The notes under the pieces were generated by a model. That model searched no databases. It was given only the letters and a program-made list of their open reading frames with translations, and was not told the DNA's origin. DNA of 64,000 bases, from IMG/VR virus record IMGVR_UViG_3300020084_000003, positions 1 to 64,000 of that record. One strand, 5' to 3'. Made by a program: the position numbers and the translations under genes. Positions 23,385 to 30,605 of this stretch are shown piece by piece. Positions within the stretch are counted from its first letter, which is position 1; each line of letters begins with the position of its first letter. The DNA is from a virus.

Positions 23385-23413
23385 TTGACGAATCACTCCT
23401 GTTGATCTATGTT
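23385..23413 (+). promoter_or_regulatory. Sigma70-type promoter for tRNA segment, GANTC abutting -35
   Basis: TTGACG (23385-23390), 17 nt, TATGTT (23408-23413), about 29 nt before tRNA-Ile. GAATC (23390-23394) overlaps the -35, as in the promoter at 16295, with which it shares about 24 nt (23374-23397) and the downstream AAGAAACAG. Confidence 0.8.
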
Positions 23414-23441
23414 GCTGACATACGAAGAAACAGGAGATTGT

Positions 23442-23519
23442 GGTGATGTAGCTCAGTTGGTTAGCAGCGCACCCCTGATAAGGGTGAGGTCGGTGGTTCG
23501 AATCCACCCATCACTACCA
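23442..23519 (+). tRNA. tRNA-Ile (anticodon GAU)
   Basis: A complete cloverleaf: 7-bp acceptor with G1-U72, D-arm GCTC..GAGC-like, anticodon loop CTGATAA, T-arm GGTGG-TTCGAAT-CCACC, encoded CCA at 23517-23519. 78 nt. Confidence 0.95.
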
Positions 23520-23542
23520 AAAATTATATAATGGAGACATTT

Positions 23543-23926
23543 ATGTGGTTCAAAAAATTGAAGGAGTTTATTATGGGAACTGTTCGCATAAATGATGATG
23601 TTTATGAAGATGTGACCACTGTTAATTTTAATGGTAACAGAACTATTATTATAAATGGTAAAGATGTTTCTGGATCATATAAAACATTTCCACAAATCAA
23701 TGTGACTATTGAAGGTGATGTGAAAATCGGTGTAGTTGATGTTAATACACTTACTGTAAATGGAAGTCTTACAACGGGTAAAAATGTTGACTGTAATGAT
23801 ATTACCGTTTATGGTGATATGACTGTGAATGGTGATGTGGATTGTAATACGTTGCGTGTAGAAAAAGACTTGACATGCGGTGACGTTGATGCTAACACTG
23901 TTAAAGCAGGAAAAATGAATAAGTAG
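23543..23926 (+). CDS. Bactofilin-like beta-helix protein
   Basis: A 127-residue protein (or 117 if it starts at 23573, where AAGGAG precedes another ATG; both starts have good ribosome binding sites). After residue 40 it is made of short repeats of the form V-x-G-D/S-V-x-V-x-T/D-L-x-V-x-G, typical of right-handed beta-solenoids such as bactofilins. The long form has an amphipathic, basic N-terminal helix (MWFKKLKEFIM) that could bind membrane. It lies between two tRNA genes. Role unknown: perhaps a polymer or scaffold. Confidence 0.65.
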   Translation: MWFKKLKEFIMGTVRINDDVYEDVTTVNFNGNRTIIINGKDVSGSYKTFPQINVTIEGDVKIGVVDVNTLTVNGSLTTGKNVDCNDITVYGDMTVNGDVDCNTLRVEKDLTCGDVDANTVKAGKMNK

Positions 23927-23947
23927 GAGATGGTGGTGATTAAATAT

Positions 23948-24032
23948 GGGCGGGATGGCACAGTGGAGGGCCACCAGACTGTAAATCTGGCGCGGTAACG
24001 CATGGTAGGTTCGAACCCTACCCCGCTCACCA
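23948..24032 (+). tRNA. tRNA-Tyr (anticodon GUA)
   Basis: Class II cloverleaf of 85 nt: acceptor GGGCGGG/CCCGCTC, anticodon loop CTGTAAA in stem CCAGA/TCTGG, variable arm GCG-GTAA-CGC, T-loop TTCGAAC, encoded CCA. Confidence 0.95.
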
Positions 24033-24052
24033 ATTATTAAAGGATTTATATT

Positions 24053-24271
24053 ATGCAAATGGAAAATAAACACCCTTTTACGCAAACGGTAAATGTGCCG
24101 CAGCACATTCTTGATAAAGTAAATGCTGCAAATCCTGATAAACCAAAAATGACCGAGCTACGTCTTGTATTTGAACCCGGAACAGAAGTAACGGATGAGT
24201 TGATTGAAAAAGGCGCAATGAGCTTTCACGATTGGACTAAAAACGCTAAACTTGTTTCGGGAGTAGATTAA
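24053..24271 (+). CDS. Small hypothetical protein
   Basis: 72 residues, no family recognised. It has a PQHILDKVNAANPDKPKMTEL segment and a conserved-looking acidic middle (EPGTEVTDELIEKG). AAAGGA precedes the start; the stop overlaps the next start (TAATG). Confidence 0.65.
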   Translation: MQMENKHPFTQTVNVPQHILDKVNAANPDKPKMTELRLVFEPGTEVTDELIEKGAMSFHDWTKNAKLVSGVD

Positions 24272-24489
24272 TGGAAAAATATGCAAAAAAGTCATTGCGT
24301 TTTGTCGTGAAACTATTAGTGTCTCCTTTTGTTTTATTTGGATGGGGAATGATTTTCTTGTTTCGTTATATTGAATTATTTTACGAGTGGTTATTTGAAG
24401 TAAAACAGTCTGACTTCACGAAACAATTTAATAAAGAATATCATGAAGAATCAATGCTTAAATTTAGGCGTTTCTTCACTCAGATTTAA
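24271..24489 (+). CDS. Small membrane protein
   Basis: 72 residues with one transmembrane segment (about 12-34, LVSPFVLFGWGMIFLFRYI region) after a basic N-terminus, so N-in topology is likely; the C-terminal half is charged and cytoplasmic or periplasmic. Function unknown. It is coupled to the preceding gene. Confidence 0.65.
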   Translation: MEKYAKKSLRFVVKLLVSPFVLFGWGMIFLFRYIELFYEWLFEVKQSDFTKQFNKEYHEESMLKFRRFFTQI

Positions 24490-24499
24490 GGGGGTTAAT

Positions 24500-24709
24500 A
24501 TGGATATTAAAGAAATGGTTGCCAATGGTAAACGTGTAAAATTTACTAGGTATTTTGACGGTAATCTCTGGTATGTGACAGAAAACGGCTTTGAGTTTCC
24601 TGTTCCTGTTAGCGACATTGGGAATGCTACATTTGCGGCGGAAGACAAAGCTATGTTATTCATGCGCTATATCAGGAAGCATATTGCCACGGTAACTAAT
24701 AATGGCTAA
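24500..24709 (+). CDS. Small hypothetical protein
   Basis: 69 residues. The start at 24500 follows a GGGGG ribosome binding site. VKFTRYFDGNLWYVTENGFEFPVP looks like a small beta-sheet unit seen in short phage proteins; function unknown. Its 3' end overlaps the next gene by 8 nt. Confidence 0.65.
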   Translation: MDIKEMVANGKRVKFTRYFDGNLWYVTENGFEFPVPVSDIGNATFAAEDKAMLFMRYIRKHIATVTNNG

Positions 24710-24878
24710 AGACTATTTTAATCAAAAATTTGACCAATTTTTAGGTCATAAGCTTAGAATGGTAGAAAGAGATATGCATGGCAGATTAGTGTTGACATTC
24801 GAAGGTGACGATGATATGGTTAGGTCAGTTGCAGTGGCGGCGACCCCTATGGGCGGAATCAATATCAAAGAGGTATAA
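24702..24878 (+). CDS. Very small hypothetical protein
   Basis: 58 residues, overlapping its neighbour upstream by 8 nt and ending 1 nt before the next gene. The tight packing supports that it is real. No family recognised. It contains two Met-Arg-rich turns and a VAVAATPMGG segment. Confidence 0.55.
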   Translation: MAKDYFNQKFDQFLGHKLRMVERDMHGRLVLTFEGDDDMVRSVAVAATPMGGINIKEV

Positions 24879-24879
24879 C

Positions 24880-25194
24880 ATGTCTTTTATTTTCAACTTC
24901 CAGAAGAACCGTGCGAGAAAGAAAGGATGGAAGAAATTCTTCTATATGGGAAAACTTCATGATGTTTATACTCGCGAAGAACTGCTAGAACTCGAAAGTA
25001 AAAGATTGAAAGAATGTCAAGACGAAGCAGATGGCCTTGTTGTAGCAAGAATGATACGGGAATTTCAATCTGATTTTAGCACAATATATCCAGAACACAT
25101 CCATATTGGTCTTGGTGCTGTTGGCCCTCTACAGACTTTTTTGGGTCTAGCTATTAAAAATGGACACATCACGATAAAAGATGAGGATGATTGA
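24880..25194 (+). CDS. Hypothetical protein
   Basis: 104 residues, basic N-terminus (FNFQKNRARKKGWKKF), then helical, acidic C-terminus. No family recognised. The ATG at 24880 follows GAGGTATAAC that also closes the preceding gene. Confidence 0.65.
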   Translation: MSFIFNFQKNRARKKGWKKFFYMGKLHDVYTREELLELESKRLKECQDEADGLVVARMIREFQSDFSTIYPEHIHIGLGAVGPLQTFLGLAIKNGHITIKDEDD

Positions 25195-25195
25195 T

Positions 25196-25588
25196 ATGTT
25201 ACATATTACACAAGAAGTAATGTCTGAGGCGATGCTGAAAGTCCATTTAGGAGAAGGTCTGGTTGTGCATAGATTTAATGCACCGGATCATGGTCATCAT
25301 CATGACCATCCTTGGCCCTTCAAAAGCACTATTATTCGCGGCGGATATGTAGAAGAAGTTATGAACCGCGATGGAAGTATTGAGACAGTGGAGAGGCTAC
25401 CGGGTCAGCAATTTCTTATAGAACCCATGCACATTCACAGAATAATTCATCTGTTTGAGCCTGTAGTTTGGACTTGCATTGATTTGCAAGGTGAGAAGGT
25501 GCAGGAACCGGGATTTTATGAAGTGCGAGATGGGCAAGTTTGGTCCCGTAGATGGAACGAAAGAGAATTTAAACCGCATACTTTTTGA
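25196..25588 (+). CDS. Cupin-fold protein
   Basis: 130 residues with a cupin pattern: HGHHHDHPWPFKSTIIRGGY (His-rich metal motif 1) and a later PMHIHRIIHLF (motif 2). Cupins bind metals or small ligands in many enzymes; the substrate is unknown. GAGG lies about 8 nt before the ATG at 25196; an ATG at 25181 is possible. An 8-bp hairpin occurs at 25290-25309 but is partly explained by repeated His codons. Confidence 0.7.
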   Translation: MLHITQEVMSEAMLKVHLGEGLVVHRFNAPDHGHHHDHPWPFKSTIIRGGYVEEVMNRDGSIETVERLPGQQFLIEPMHIHRIIHLFEPVVWTCIDLQGEKVQEPGFYEVRDGQVWSRRWNEREFKPHTF

Positions 25589-25599
25589 AAAGGTCTTAT

Positions 25600-25926
25600 A
25601 TGATGAAACTACTAACAGCAGGTTACGGGGCAGGCAATGGCCCCGGAATGACCCTACTACATAAACCTTTTGTCAAAGTAGACCCAAGTATGGAAGATGT
25701 TCTGTGGAAGTATTCTTGTCATATAACTTTTGCAAGGAAAATAAGAATTTGTTTGGAAAACTCTGGTAGATACGATTGTTGGGTGCAACCCGGATGGATA
25801 TATCATCAGTATCATGAGTGTAAAAAAGATTTAGCTGATATTGGGATAAAAATGCTGATTACATCTGTCCCTGAAAGAGACAAATATGTTATTGACAAAG
25901 GAAAAGTTATAGTAGAGAGTGTGTGA
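25600..25926 (+). CDS. Hypothetical protein
   Basis: 108 residues starting MMKLLTAGYGAGNGPGM; Cys- and aromatic-rich in the middle. AAAAGG lies before the start. No family recognised; the beginning resembles a short Gly-rich phage family. Confidence 0.6.
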   Translation: MMKLLTAGYGAGNGPGMTLLHKPFVKVDPSMEDVLWKYSCHITFARKIRICLENSGRYDCWVQPGWIYHQYHECKKDLADIGIKMLITSVPERDKYVIDKGKVIVESV

Positions 25927-25928
25927 AG

Positions 25929-26096
25929 ATGGATGGTTATGAAATAGTGCAATGCGCTGTAAAATATTATGTCATATATAAAGACGAGTATAACTGTATA
26001 GGTCAGGTAGGACCATTTGTATCATACGCAGAAGCAGAAGAGAACAGTCTTGATTATGAAAACGCCATTGTTTCAAGGCAGTTAGAGGAAATATGA
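25929..26096 (+). CDS. Very small hypothetical protein
   Basis: 55 residues, with YYVIYKDEYNCIGQVGPF and an acidic C-terminal helix. It starts 2 nt after the preceding stop, where GTGTGAAG offers a weak ribosome binding site, and overlaps the following gene (ATGA). Close packing supports reality; function unknown. Confidence 0.55.
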   Translation: MDGYEIVQCAVKYYVIYKDEYNCIGQVGPFVSYAEAEENSLDYENAIVSRQLEEI

Positions 26097-26362
26097 CTGA
26101 GGTATTGGTAGTCTATTACGAGCATAATGGTTCTAGTGCAGGAATGCATATCTTGGACCGTATGCCAGAAAATGAAGAAGAATTGAATTATATTTTTGAT
26201 GAGATACTATGCATTCCAAAAGTATATAAAGATTTGTTGACTAAAGGATCAACTAACTTCGAAAGAATGAAACAAATGGGCTATTGGCAGTTTAGTTGTG
26301 ATGAAAATTGGGATGATGCTCAAATAGTGTATTTCAGTATGAAAAAGGTTAATGAGTTATGA
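26093..26362 (+). CDS. Small hypothetical protein
   Basis: 89 residues, acidic, no family recognised. It overlaps its neighbours on both sides by 4 nt. Contains HNGSSAGMHILDRMPENEEE and a Trp-rich C-terminal part. Confidence 0.6.
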   Translation: MTEVLVVYYEHNGSSAGMHILDRMPENEEELNYIFDEILCIPKVYKDLLTKGSTNFERMKQMGYWQFSCDENWDDAQIVYFSMKKVNEL

Positions 26363-26562
26363 CTGATGAAGAACAACAAAAATTTTTGGATATGGTAAGG
26401 AAAACAATGCCAGATCAAATTGCTAAAGATATTTTAGAAGTAAATGTTGTCGATCCTAATATAATGAAAGAACTTTATGAAAATAGTAAAAGTGAAGAAG
26501 AATTAGTTAAAGAAGGTTTTAAACCTGTTTCTGGTATGAAATTGGTTTGGACAAAAGAATAA
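26359..26562 (+). CDS. Small hypothetical protein
   Basis: 67 residues, acidic and helical, no family recognised. Last gene before the tRNA cluster; starts with an ATGA overlap. Confidence 0.6.
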   Translation: MTDEEQQKFLDMVRKTMPDQIAKDILEVNVVDPNIMKELYENSKSEEELVKEGFKPVSGMKLVWTKE

Positions 26563-26580
26563 AAAGTGTGTTTAATTGAG

Positions 26581-26717
26581 GACGAGAGGGCGCTGTTGGT
26601 TGGTTCCATCCGGCTTTGGACCGAAGAGTATGAAGGCTCTGTGAAGTTCAAACCTTCTAGGTCAAGATTAACCGGAGACTTAATGTCACGTGGGTTCGAT
26701 TCCCACCGGGATTACCA
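26581..26717 (+). tRNA. tRNA-like element, degenerate or interrupted
   Basis: The 3' end is a perfect T-arm (GTGGG-TTCGATT-CCCAC), a CGGGATT acceptor strand and CCA (to 26717). The 5' part (26581-26605) shares the D-arm GGGCGCTGTTGGTT with the tRNA at 26834, followed by CGG-CTTTGGA-CCG. A second T-loop-like TTCAAAC with GAAG/CTTC stem lies at 26643-26657. No single normal cloverleaf joins them: the 5' acceptor does not pair with the 3' acceptor. It may be two tRNA relics fused, or a tRNA with an insertion. Confidence 0.4.
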
Positions 26718-26734
26718 TTAAATACACTTAATAT

Positions 26735-26810
26735 GGCCCCATCGTCTAGTGGTCTAGGACGCTGCCCTTTCAAGGCAGAAACACGGATTCGAATTCCGTT
26801 GGGGCTACCA
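26735..26810 (+). tRNA. tRNA-Glu (anticodon UUC)
   Basis: Normal 76-nt cloverleaf: acceptor GGCCCCA/TGGGGCT, anticodon loop CTTTCAA, T-loop TTCGAAT, encoded CCA. Confidence 0.95.
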
Positions 26811-26833
26811 ATAAAAATAGTCTACTTTATAGT

Positions 26834-26921
26834 GGACCGAAGGGCGCTGTTGGTTTGCTCCATCTGTCTCTTAAACAGACGCCGAAAGGCTTCGCCGGTT
26901 CAATTCCGGCTCGGTTCACCA
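26834..26921 (+). tRNA. Class II tRNA, probably Leu (UAA); Lys (CUU) alternative
   Basis: 88 nt. Acceptor GGACCGA/TCGGTTC, T-arm GCCGG-TTCAATT-CCGGC, encoded CCA, and a long variable arm (GCC-GAAA-GGC) that indicates a class II tRNA. The anticodon arm pairs two ways: TCTGT/ACAGA gives loop CTCTTAA (CUU, Lys), TGTCT/AGACG gives loop CTTAAAC (UAA, Leu). The variable arm favours Leu; the D-region length favours the other register. Confidence 0.75.
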
Positions 26922-26930
26922 TAAAGTATA

Positions 26931-27584
26931 TTAAATTAGGTGTTTAACTCTCTTTCGGATTGCATTATCTGATATTCCAATTTCCCTACTAGTTTTAGAA
27001 AAGTTGAACAAATTAGATTTTAATATCTCTAAAATCTCTTCGGAAGACAAGTCTGACTTCCTAGATAAGTTTTTTATCCTACAATCGTGAGAGCAATAGG
27101 TGCTACTAGCTTTAGACTTTCTAAAAGTATTATTGCAACCTTCTGATGAACATTCTACGATCTTGTATTCTTTTTTATACCCCTTCTTCATATTTTCAAT
27201 ATCATGTAGTTCTGCAAGTCTATATACTCTTGTGTAGTTGCCTGCTCCGACTAACCCACATTTTTTTAATGCGTGCATGGGTGTAGATGATGTTCTCATT
27301 GCGTCAAGTAGTGTGTCGTCATCAACCTTTTTGTTGTGAACCGAGTAGGACGTATTATTTTTACCACAATAAGATTCTGTTTGTGAATGGCAATTTGGAC
27401 ACAAAAATCTTAGATTATCAAGTCTATTGTCGTTGTTTATCCCATTTATATGATCTAAATGTAGAGATATTGGTTTATTATTCCAACTGTCTATGTTGCA
27501 TATAGCACACTTGTAAGGTAGTAGACCATTTTTTACAATTCTGTTTTTAATTTTACTTCTAGAGCATGTCTTTGTAAATTCCAT
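26931..27584 (-). CDS. HNH homing endonuclease
   Basis: A 217-residue protein. CAICNI (25-30), LHLDHINGINNDNRLDNLRFLCPNC-type core with the HNH His-Asn-His residues and a zinc-binding Cys set; a C-terminal zinc-ribbon-like Cys cluster and a helix-turn-helix (ISDNAIRKRVK) for DNA recognition. A free-standing homing endonuclease beside tRNA genes, on the strand opposite to its neighbours, with AGAGGG upstream and its own late-type promoter at 27614. It ends 10 nt from the tRNA at 26921. Confidence 0.85.
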   Translation of the reverse strand: MEFTKTCSRSKIKNRIVKNGLLPYKCAICNIDSWNNKPISLHLDHINGINNDNRLDNLRFLCPNCHSQTESYCGKNNTSYSVHNKKVDDDTLLDAMRTSSTPMHALKKCGLVGAGNYTRVYRLAELHDIENMKKGYKKEYKIVECSSEGCNNTFRKSKASSTYCSHDCRIKNLSRKSDLSSEEILEILKSNLFNFSKTSREIGISDNAIRKRVKHLI

Positions 27585-27613
27585 TTTGAACCCTCTGTTT
27601 TGTCATTTAAGTT

Positions 27614-27621
27614 TATTTATA
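27614..27621 (-). promoter_or_regulatory. Late promoter-like TATAAATA
   Basis: TATAAATA on the minus strand, about 30 nt upstream of the HNH endonuclease start, followed by no competing gene. Matches the T4 gp55 late promoter core. The octamer is expected by chance several times in an AT-rich window, so position is the main support. Confidence 0.5.
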
Positions 27622-27642
27622 CGACGAGGGTGCAATTTTCAC

Positions 27643-27672
27643 TTGACAAAGTTGTGTGATTCGTGGTATTGT
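27643..27672 (+). promoter_or_regulatory. Sigma70-type promoter with GANTC in spacer
   Basis: TTGACA (27643-27648), 18 nt, TATTGT (27667-27672); GATTC at 27658-27662. It starts the plus-strand run of accessory genes at 27705. Confidence 0.65.
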
Positions 27673-27704
27673 TTAATCTCAATGTATTAAAATGAGGTAA
27701 AATT

Positions 27705-27917
27705 ATGAAGAAATTGGATGAAATTAAAATTTTGTTGGATGAAGCAGAAGACGAAATAAGAAATTGGACGTATGATACAGAAAAAGGCCAGCAACATGAG
27801 TTTCTAGAAGACTTACGTATTTTTGGGACTTCTAAAAGAAACATACTTGATGAGATTGTAAAATTACAAGGAAACTTAACCTTACTACATTTACAGAGGA
27901 TTGAAAAGGACACCTAA
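27705..27917 (+). CDS. Small hypothetical protein, coiled-coil-like
   Basis: 70 residues, almost entirely charged helix (heptad-like Leu/Ile spacing), no family recognised. GAGGTAAAATT lies before the ATG. It is followed directly by the next gene. Confidence 0.65.
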   Translation: MKKLDEIKILLDEAEDEIRNWTYDTEKGQQHEFLEDLRIFGTSKRNILDEIVKLQGNLTLLHLQRIEKDT

Positions 27918-28211
27918 ATGTTTCAAAGAATATATGATTATATTTTTCACCGCAATTTCCCACACCCTTCATCAAAAGATGATATGTTTCTTCTAACCTG
28001 CAAAACACCATATAAGGATTTTGATAAAGTTAAACTAGCCAAACGTCGCGGCTATAAGGGTGTTAAGCTTATGTTTGCAGGCATTCCCGGTGTAGCATCA
28101 CCAGAAGATCAGGCGGATGCTTTTGAACGGGCTTTTCTAATTCCCAATAATATGAAAATTGTAATGTCTAGTTACAAGCCATATATGGCACTTATTGACG
28201 TGGAATTTTAA
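27918..28211 (+). CDS. Hypothetical protein
   Basis: 97 residues, basic N-terminal half (HRNFPHPSSKDD) and a C-terminal VASPEDQADAFERAF helix. No family recognised. Starts immediately after the preceding stop. Confidence 0.6.
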   Translation: MFQRIYDYIFHRNFPHPSSKDDMFLLTCKTPYKDFDKVKLAKRRGYKGVKLMFAGIPGVASPEDQADAFERAFLIPNNMKIVMSSYKPYMALIDVEF

Positions 28212-28214
28212 CAC

Positions 28215-28243
28215 TTGACATACATATGAAATGCTGTTATGGT
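28215..28243 (+). promoter_or_regulatory. Sigma70-type promoter
   Basis: TTGACA (28215-28220), 17 nt, TATGGT (28238-28243). About 75 nt of untranslated leader precede the gene at 28318. Confidence 0.8.
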
Positions 28244-28317
28244 GTAATTCAGTATTGAGGATGTTTATATTGCAGCGCATGAAGTTATAATGGCTCTTTA
28301 TAATGAAAGGAAAATGA

Positions 28318-28593
28318 ATGAGTAATAATAATTTTGATGATGGTTTGCGCCGCATGTCAATTGCTAATAAGATGAGACAGCAATTAGAAACAAACCTTAA
28401 CATAATCCATAAGAAATATAATGAGGGTGAAAGCAGTTGTAGTTTCACCTACCGCGACAATTCAGAAATGTCAGCAGAAGAACAGATAGAACAGTTTACA
28501 AATATTTTTGGTGATAACCCTAGATTGACCTTTCATAAGGAAACTTATGCGGATGGCAATACAATTCTGAGTGTAAAGTTTAACAAAGTCTAA
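28318..28593 (+). CDS. Small hypothetical protein
   Basis: 91 residues. GAAAGGAAAATG precedes the start. Sequence shows a helix (DDGLRRMSIANKMRQQLE) and a beta C-terminus. It resembles the protein at 27918 in ending with an E-Q-A/I-D/E-x-F-x-x-x-F helix followed by a strand, so the two may be distant relatives. Function unknown. Confidence 0.65.
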   Translation: MSNNNFDDGLRRMSIANKMRQQLETNLNIIHKKYNEGESSCSFTYRDNSEMSAEEQIEQFTNIFGDNPRLTFHKETYADGNTILSVKFNKV

Positions 28594-28603
28594 AGGAGTT
28601 ATC

Positions 28604-29035
28604 ATGTATTTGATTGACGAACCAACCCAAGAGCAATATAAGATGATAACCGAATCTCTTATTGAAATCCTAAGAGCTTCTAAAATTATGGATTCAAACT
28701 TGGAGGGAAAAGGTATTACTGGACCACAGTTGCTTTTTGCCGCAGAAAGCTTGGTAGATTGTCTTGATGCTCAGGATGACCCAGAAGAAATTTCTTCGCA
28801 AGAAATTGAAGATGCCATTGCTCTGCATGAGGATATGAAATCTGTAGTAGAATGGTCTGTTCCTCTTGCTATCAGAACAATGGAAGATCGTAGACTTCTA
28901 CGTATGAGTGCCGGTCACATGGATATCTACGGGACTTATAAAGATGGAACAAAATACGTAGGGATTTATCAATCAGAGGTAGACCAGATTGAATTTGCTA
29001 ATGACGTTTTGAAAAGAGTGAAGGATACAAGATGA
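28604..29035 (+). CDS. Hypothetical protein
   Basis: 143 residues, acidic helical protein with a short beta C-terminus (YGTYKDGTKYVGIYQSEVDQ). No family recognised. AAAGGAG lies 7 nt upstream; overlaps the next start by 4 nt. Confidence 0.65.
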   Translation: MYLIDEPTQEQYKMITESLIEILRASKIMDSNLEGKGITGPQLLFAAESLVDCLDAQDDPEEISSQEIEDAIALHEDMKSVVEWSVPLAIRTMEDRRLLRMSAGHMDIYGTYKDGTKYVGIYQSEVDQIEFANDVLKRVKDTR

Positions 29036-29397
29036 ACAAAGAACAATTTGACAAAATATTCATGGAACACTCTTTCAAAACTGATGAAGATGGCGTTCCA
29101 ATTATCAAAGAAGAATGGAGCATCGGTGGTATTGGCGGTGGTAACTGTTGGAGTGATGGTGGACATTATGCTATTACTGGTGATACTGAGCCTGATAGTT
29201 GGGCGTTGGATGAAATTATTGAAGATCATTTTGATAAAATTTCATTTATTCAATATAAAAAATTAAATAGAACATGTGTAAAATATAATGAAAGAACATA
29301 TCGTGAATATTACGGTAACTATTCTGAATATAGGTATAAAACTATTAGACTAGATGACTTTTATGGCTTTATGAAGGAATATGGTTATGTTGATTAA
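29032..29397 (+). CDS. Hypothetical protein
   Basis: 121 residues, with a Gly/Trp-rich loop (GGIGGGNCWSDGGHYAITGD) and a Tyr-rich tail. No family recognised. Coupled to both neighbours by short overlaps. Confidence 0.65.
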   Translation: MNKEQFDKIFMEHSFKTDEDGVPIIKEEWSIGGIGGGNCWSDGGHYAITGDTEPDSWALDEIIEDHFDKISFIQYKKLNRTCVKYNERTYREYYGNYSEYRYKTIRLDDFYGFMKEYGYVD

Positions 29398-29782
29398 GCT
29401 GATTGTGGGTCTTCCCGGTAGTGGGAAGACCCATTATTTAAATAGTCTAGATGGCAATTGGATTAAAATAGATGATATTATGGACAAGGGTATATTGCCA
29501 GAGAAGTGTGATAAGCTGGCGATAGTTGATCCGTGGTTTTGTATGGAATTGTCCAGAAAACAGGCTGAGAGCTTCCTAAAAAACAAGTATCCGGGTTGTA
29601 AAATAGAAACAGTGTTTTTTAAGAATGAACCTAAAAAGTGCATAGAAAATGTTACTAGAAGAAATGACGGGCGAGAAGTAATAGGATTTATTGAAAACTT
29701 TCACAATTCATATTATCCGCCTAGTGACGCAATTCCAGTATATGATGAGGAAAAACATGGCAAGCGCGAAAAAGCAGTATGA
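29387..29782 (+). CDS. P-loop kinase/NTPase
   Basis: 131 residues. GLPGSGKTHYL (8-18) is a Walker A motif; DDIMDKG and a small predicted lid with RRNDGRE follow, as in small nucleotide or polynucleotide kinases of phages. A perfect 11-bp hairpin (29406-29416/29423-29433) coincides with the Walker A codons. The substrate is not evident; an RNA 5'-kinase role would fit the RNA ligase nearby. The start at 29387 is chosen for spacing from AAGGA; 29381 is possible. Confidence 0.7.
   Translation: MLIKLIVGLPGSGKTHYLNSLDGNWIKIDDIMDKGILPEKCDKLAIVDPWFCMELSRKQAESFLKNKYPGCKIETVFFKNEPKKCIENVTRRNDGREVIGFIENFHNSYYPPSDAIPVYDEEKHGKREKAV
29406..29433 (+). promoter_or_regulatory. Intragenic 11-bp hairpin
   Basis: Arms 29406-29416 and 29423-29433, 6-nt loop, at codons 7-16 of the P-loop kinase gene. 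Very GC-rich compared with surroundings. Confidence 0.65.
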
Positions 29783-30305
29783 AAACCCCGTTGACGTAAA
29801 GCTATATGTGCCAGATATTGGCGACCGAATTGTATTGAAAAATCCTTGGAAATTCTCACTGCACAGTGAAAGTCGAAATTCTTCTTTTAGGGAAGAATTG
29901 GCAAATAATAAAATGTTAGACTTAAATCCTGTATATGACTTCTATGAAGAAATGGTGAAGAAGTATGGTGCATGGTTTGCACAAGCGTATAATGTAGAAG
30001 ATTTTTTAAAAGAATATTTTTGGAAAATAGAGCCTCTTCAACATGCGTATAAAAACGGCTTGATTGATTATGAAACATTTGAACATCTTCGTTATCGTGG
30101 ACTAACCCCAAGGCCAGCTTTGGTAGAATTGCCAGCAGGAACTACTCTGCATGTTGACCGAATTTATATTAGAAAGGGTTTGAACGAATATTCGAGTATC
30201 ACCTTTAGGGTAGATAAGTTCCCTGAGAAAAAGAATCATAGGTTCTGGGCTAAATTGTCAGACACCAGAAACATCGAAGGCACCATTGAATCAATTATTA
30301 AGTAA
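29757..30305 (+). CDS. Hypothetical protein
   Basis: 182 residues. The start at 29757 follows GAGGAAAAAC and lies within the end of the kinase gene. The N-terminal half has IGDRIVLKNPWKFSLHSESRN; the C-terminal half is beta-rich (LPAGTTLHVDRIYIRKG), suggestive of a small beta-barrel. A family with this beta segment is common in phages but unnamed. Confidence 0.65.
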   Translation: MASAKKQYENPVDVKLYVPDIGDRIVLKNPWKFSLHSESRNSSFREELANNKMLDLNPVYDFYEEMVKKYGAWFAQAYNVEDFLKEYFWKIEPLQHAYKNGLIDYETFEHLRYRGLTPRPALVELPAGTTLHVDRIYIRKGLNEYSSITFRVDKFPEKKNHRFWAKLSDTRNIEGTIESIIK

Positions 30306-30335
30306 ATGAGGTAATATTATGAGAAGGTTAGAAAA

Positions 30336-30605
30336 ATGATGGTATCAGGTAGAAAAACAACAGTTGAAAATGTTACAGTAGATGTTGATCCAATTGCAGT
30401 TTTAAGCGGCATCTATAGCGCAACTGTTCCTCCTAAAATGGCGTTTCTTTCATTATCAGACAATCATTGGTATGTTGTATCTGGATACAATTATCATAAA
30501 AATGAGGAACAGTATGAGAAAGATCGTCCTGCCACGGAAGATGAGATTCAGATGAAGAAATCTTACGAGACTATGTATAAATTTTTGAAAGATAATAATC
30601 TGTGA
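30336..30605 (+). CDS. Small hypothetical protein
   Basis: 89 residues (ATG at 30336 or 30339). A 6-codon ORF (30319-30339, MRRLEK) with a good ribosome binding site GAGG ends on top of these start codons, suggesting a leader or re-initiation arrangement. No family recognised. Confidence 0.6.
   Translation: MMVSGRKTTVENVTVDVDPIAVLSGIYSATVPPKMAFLSLSDNHWYVVSGYNYHKNEEQYEKDRPATEDEIQMKKSYETMYKFLKDNNL

Noticed and set aside
25290-25309. Hairpin in the cupin gene as a regulatory element
   Set aside because: The repeated CAT/CAC His codons of the metal motif explain most of the symmetry.
26602-26717. Ordinary tRNA with 5' end at GGTTCCA
   Set aside because: The acceptor would need three G-U pairs and a mismatch, and leaves a 6-nt anticodon loop and a variable region of about 47 nt.
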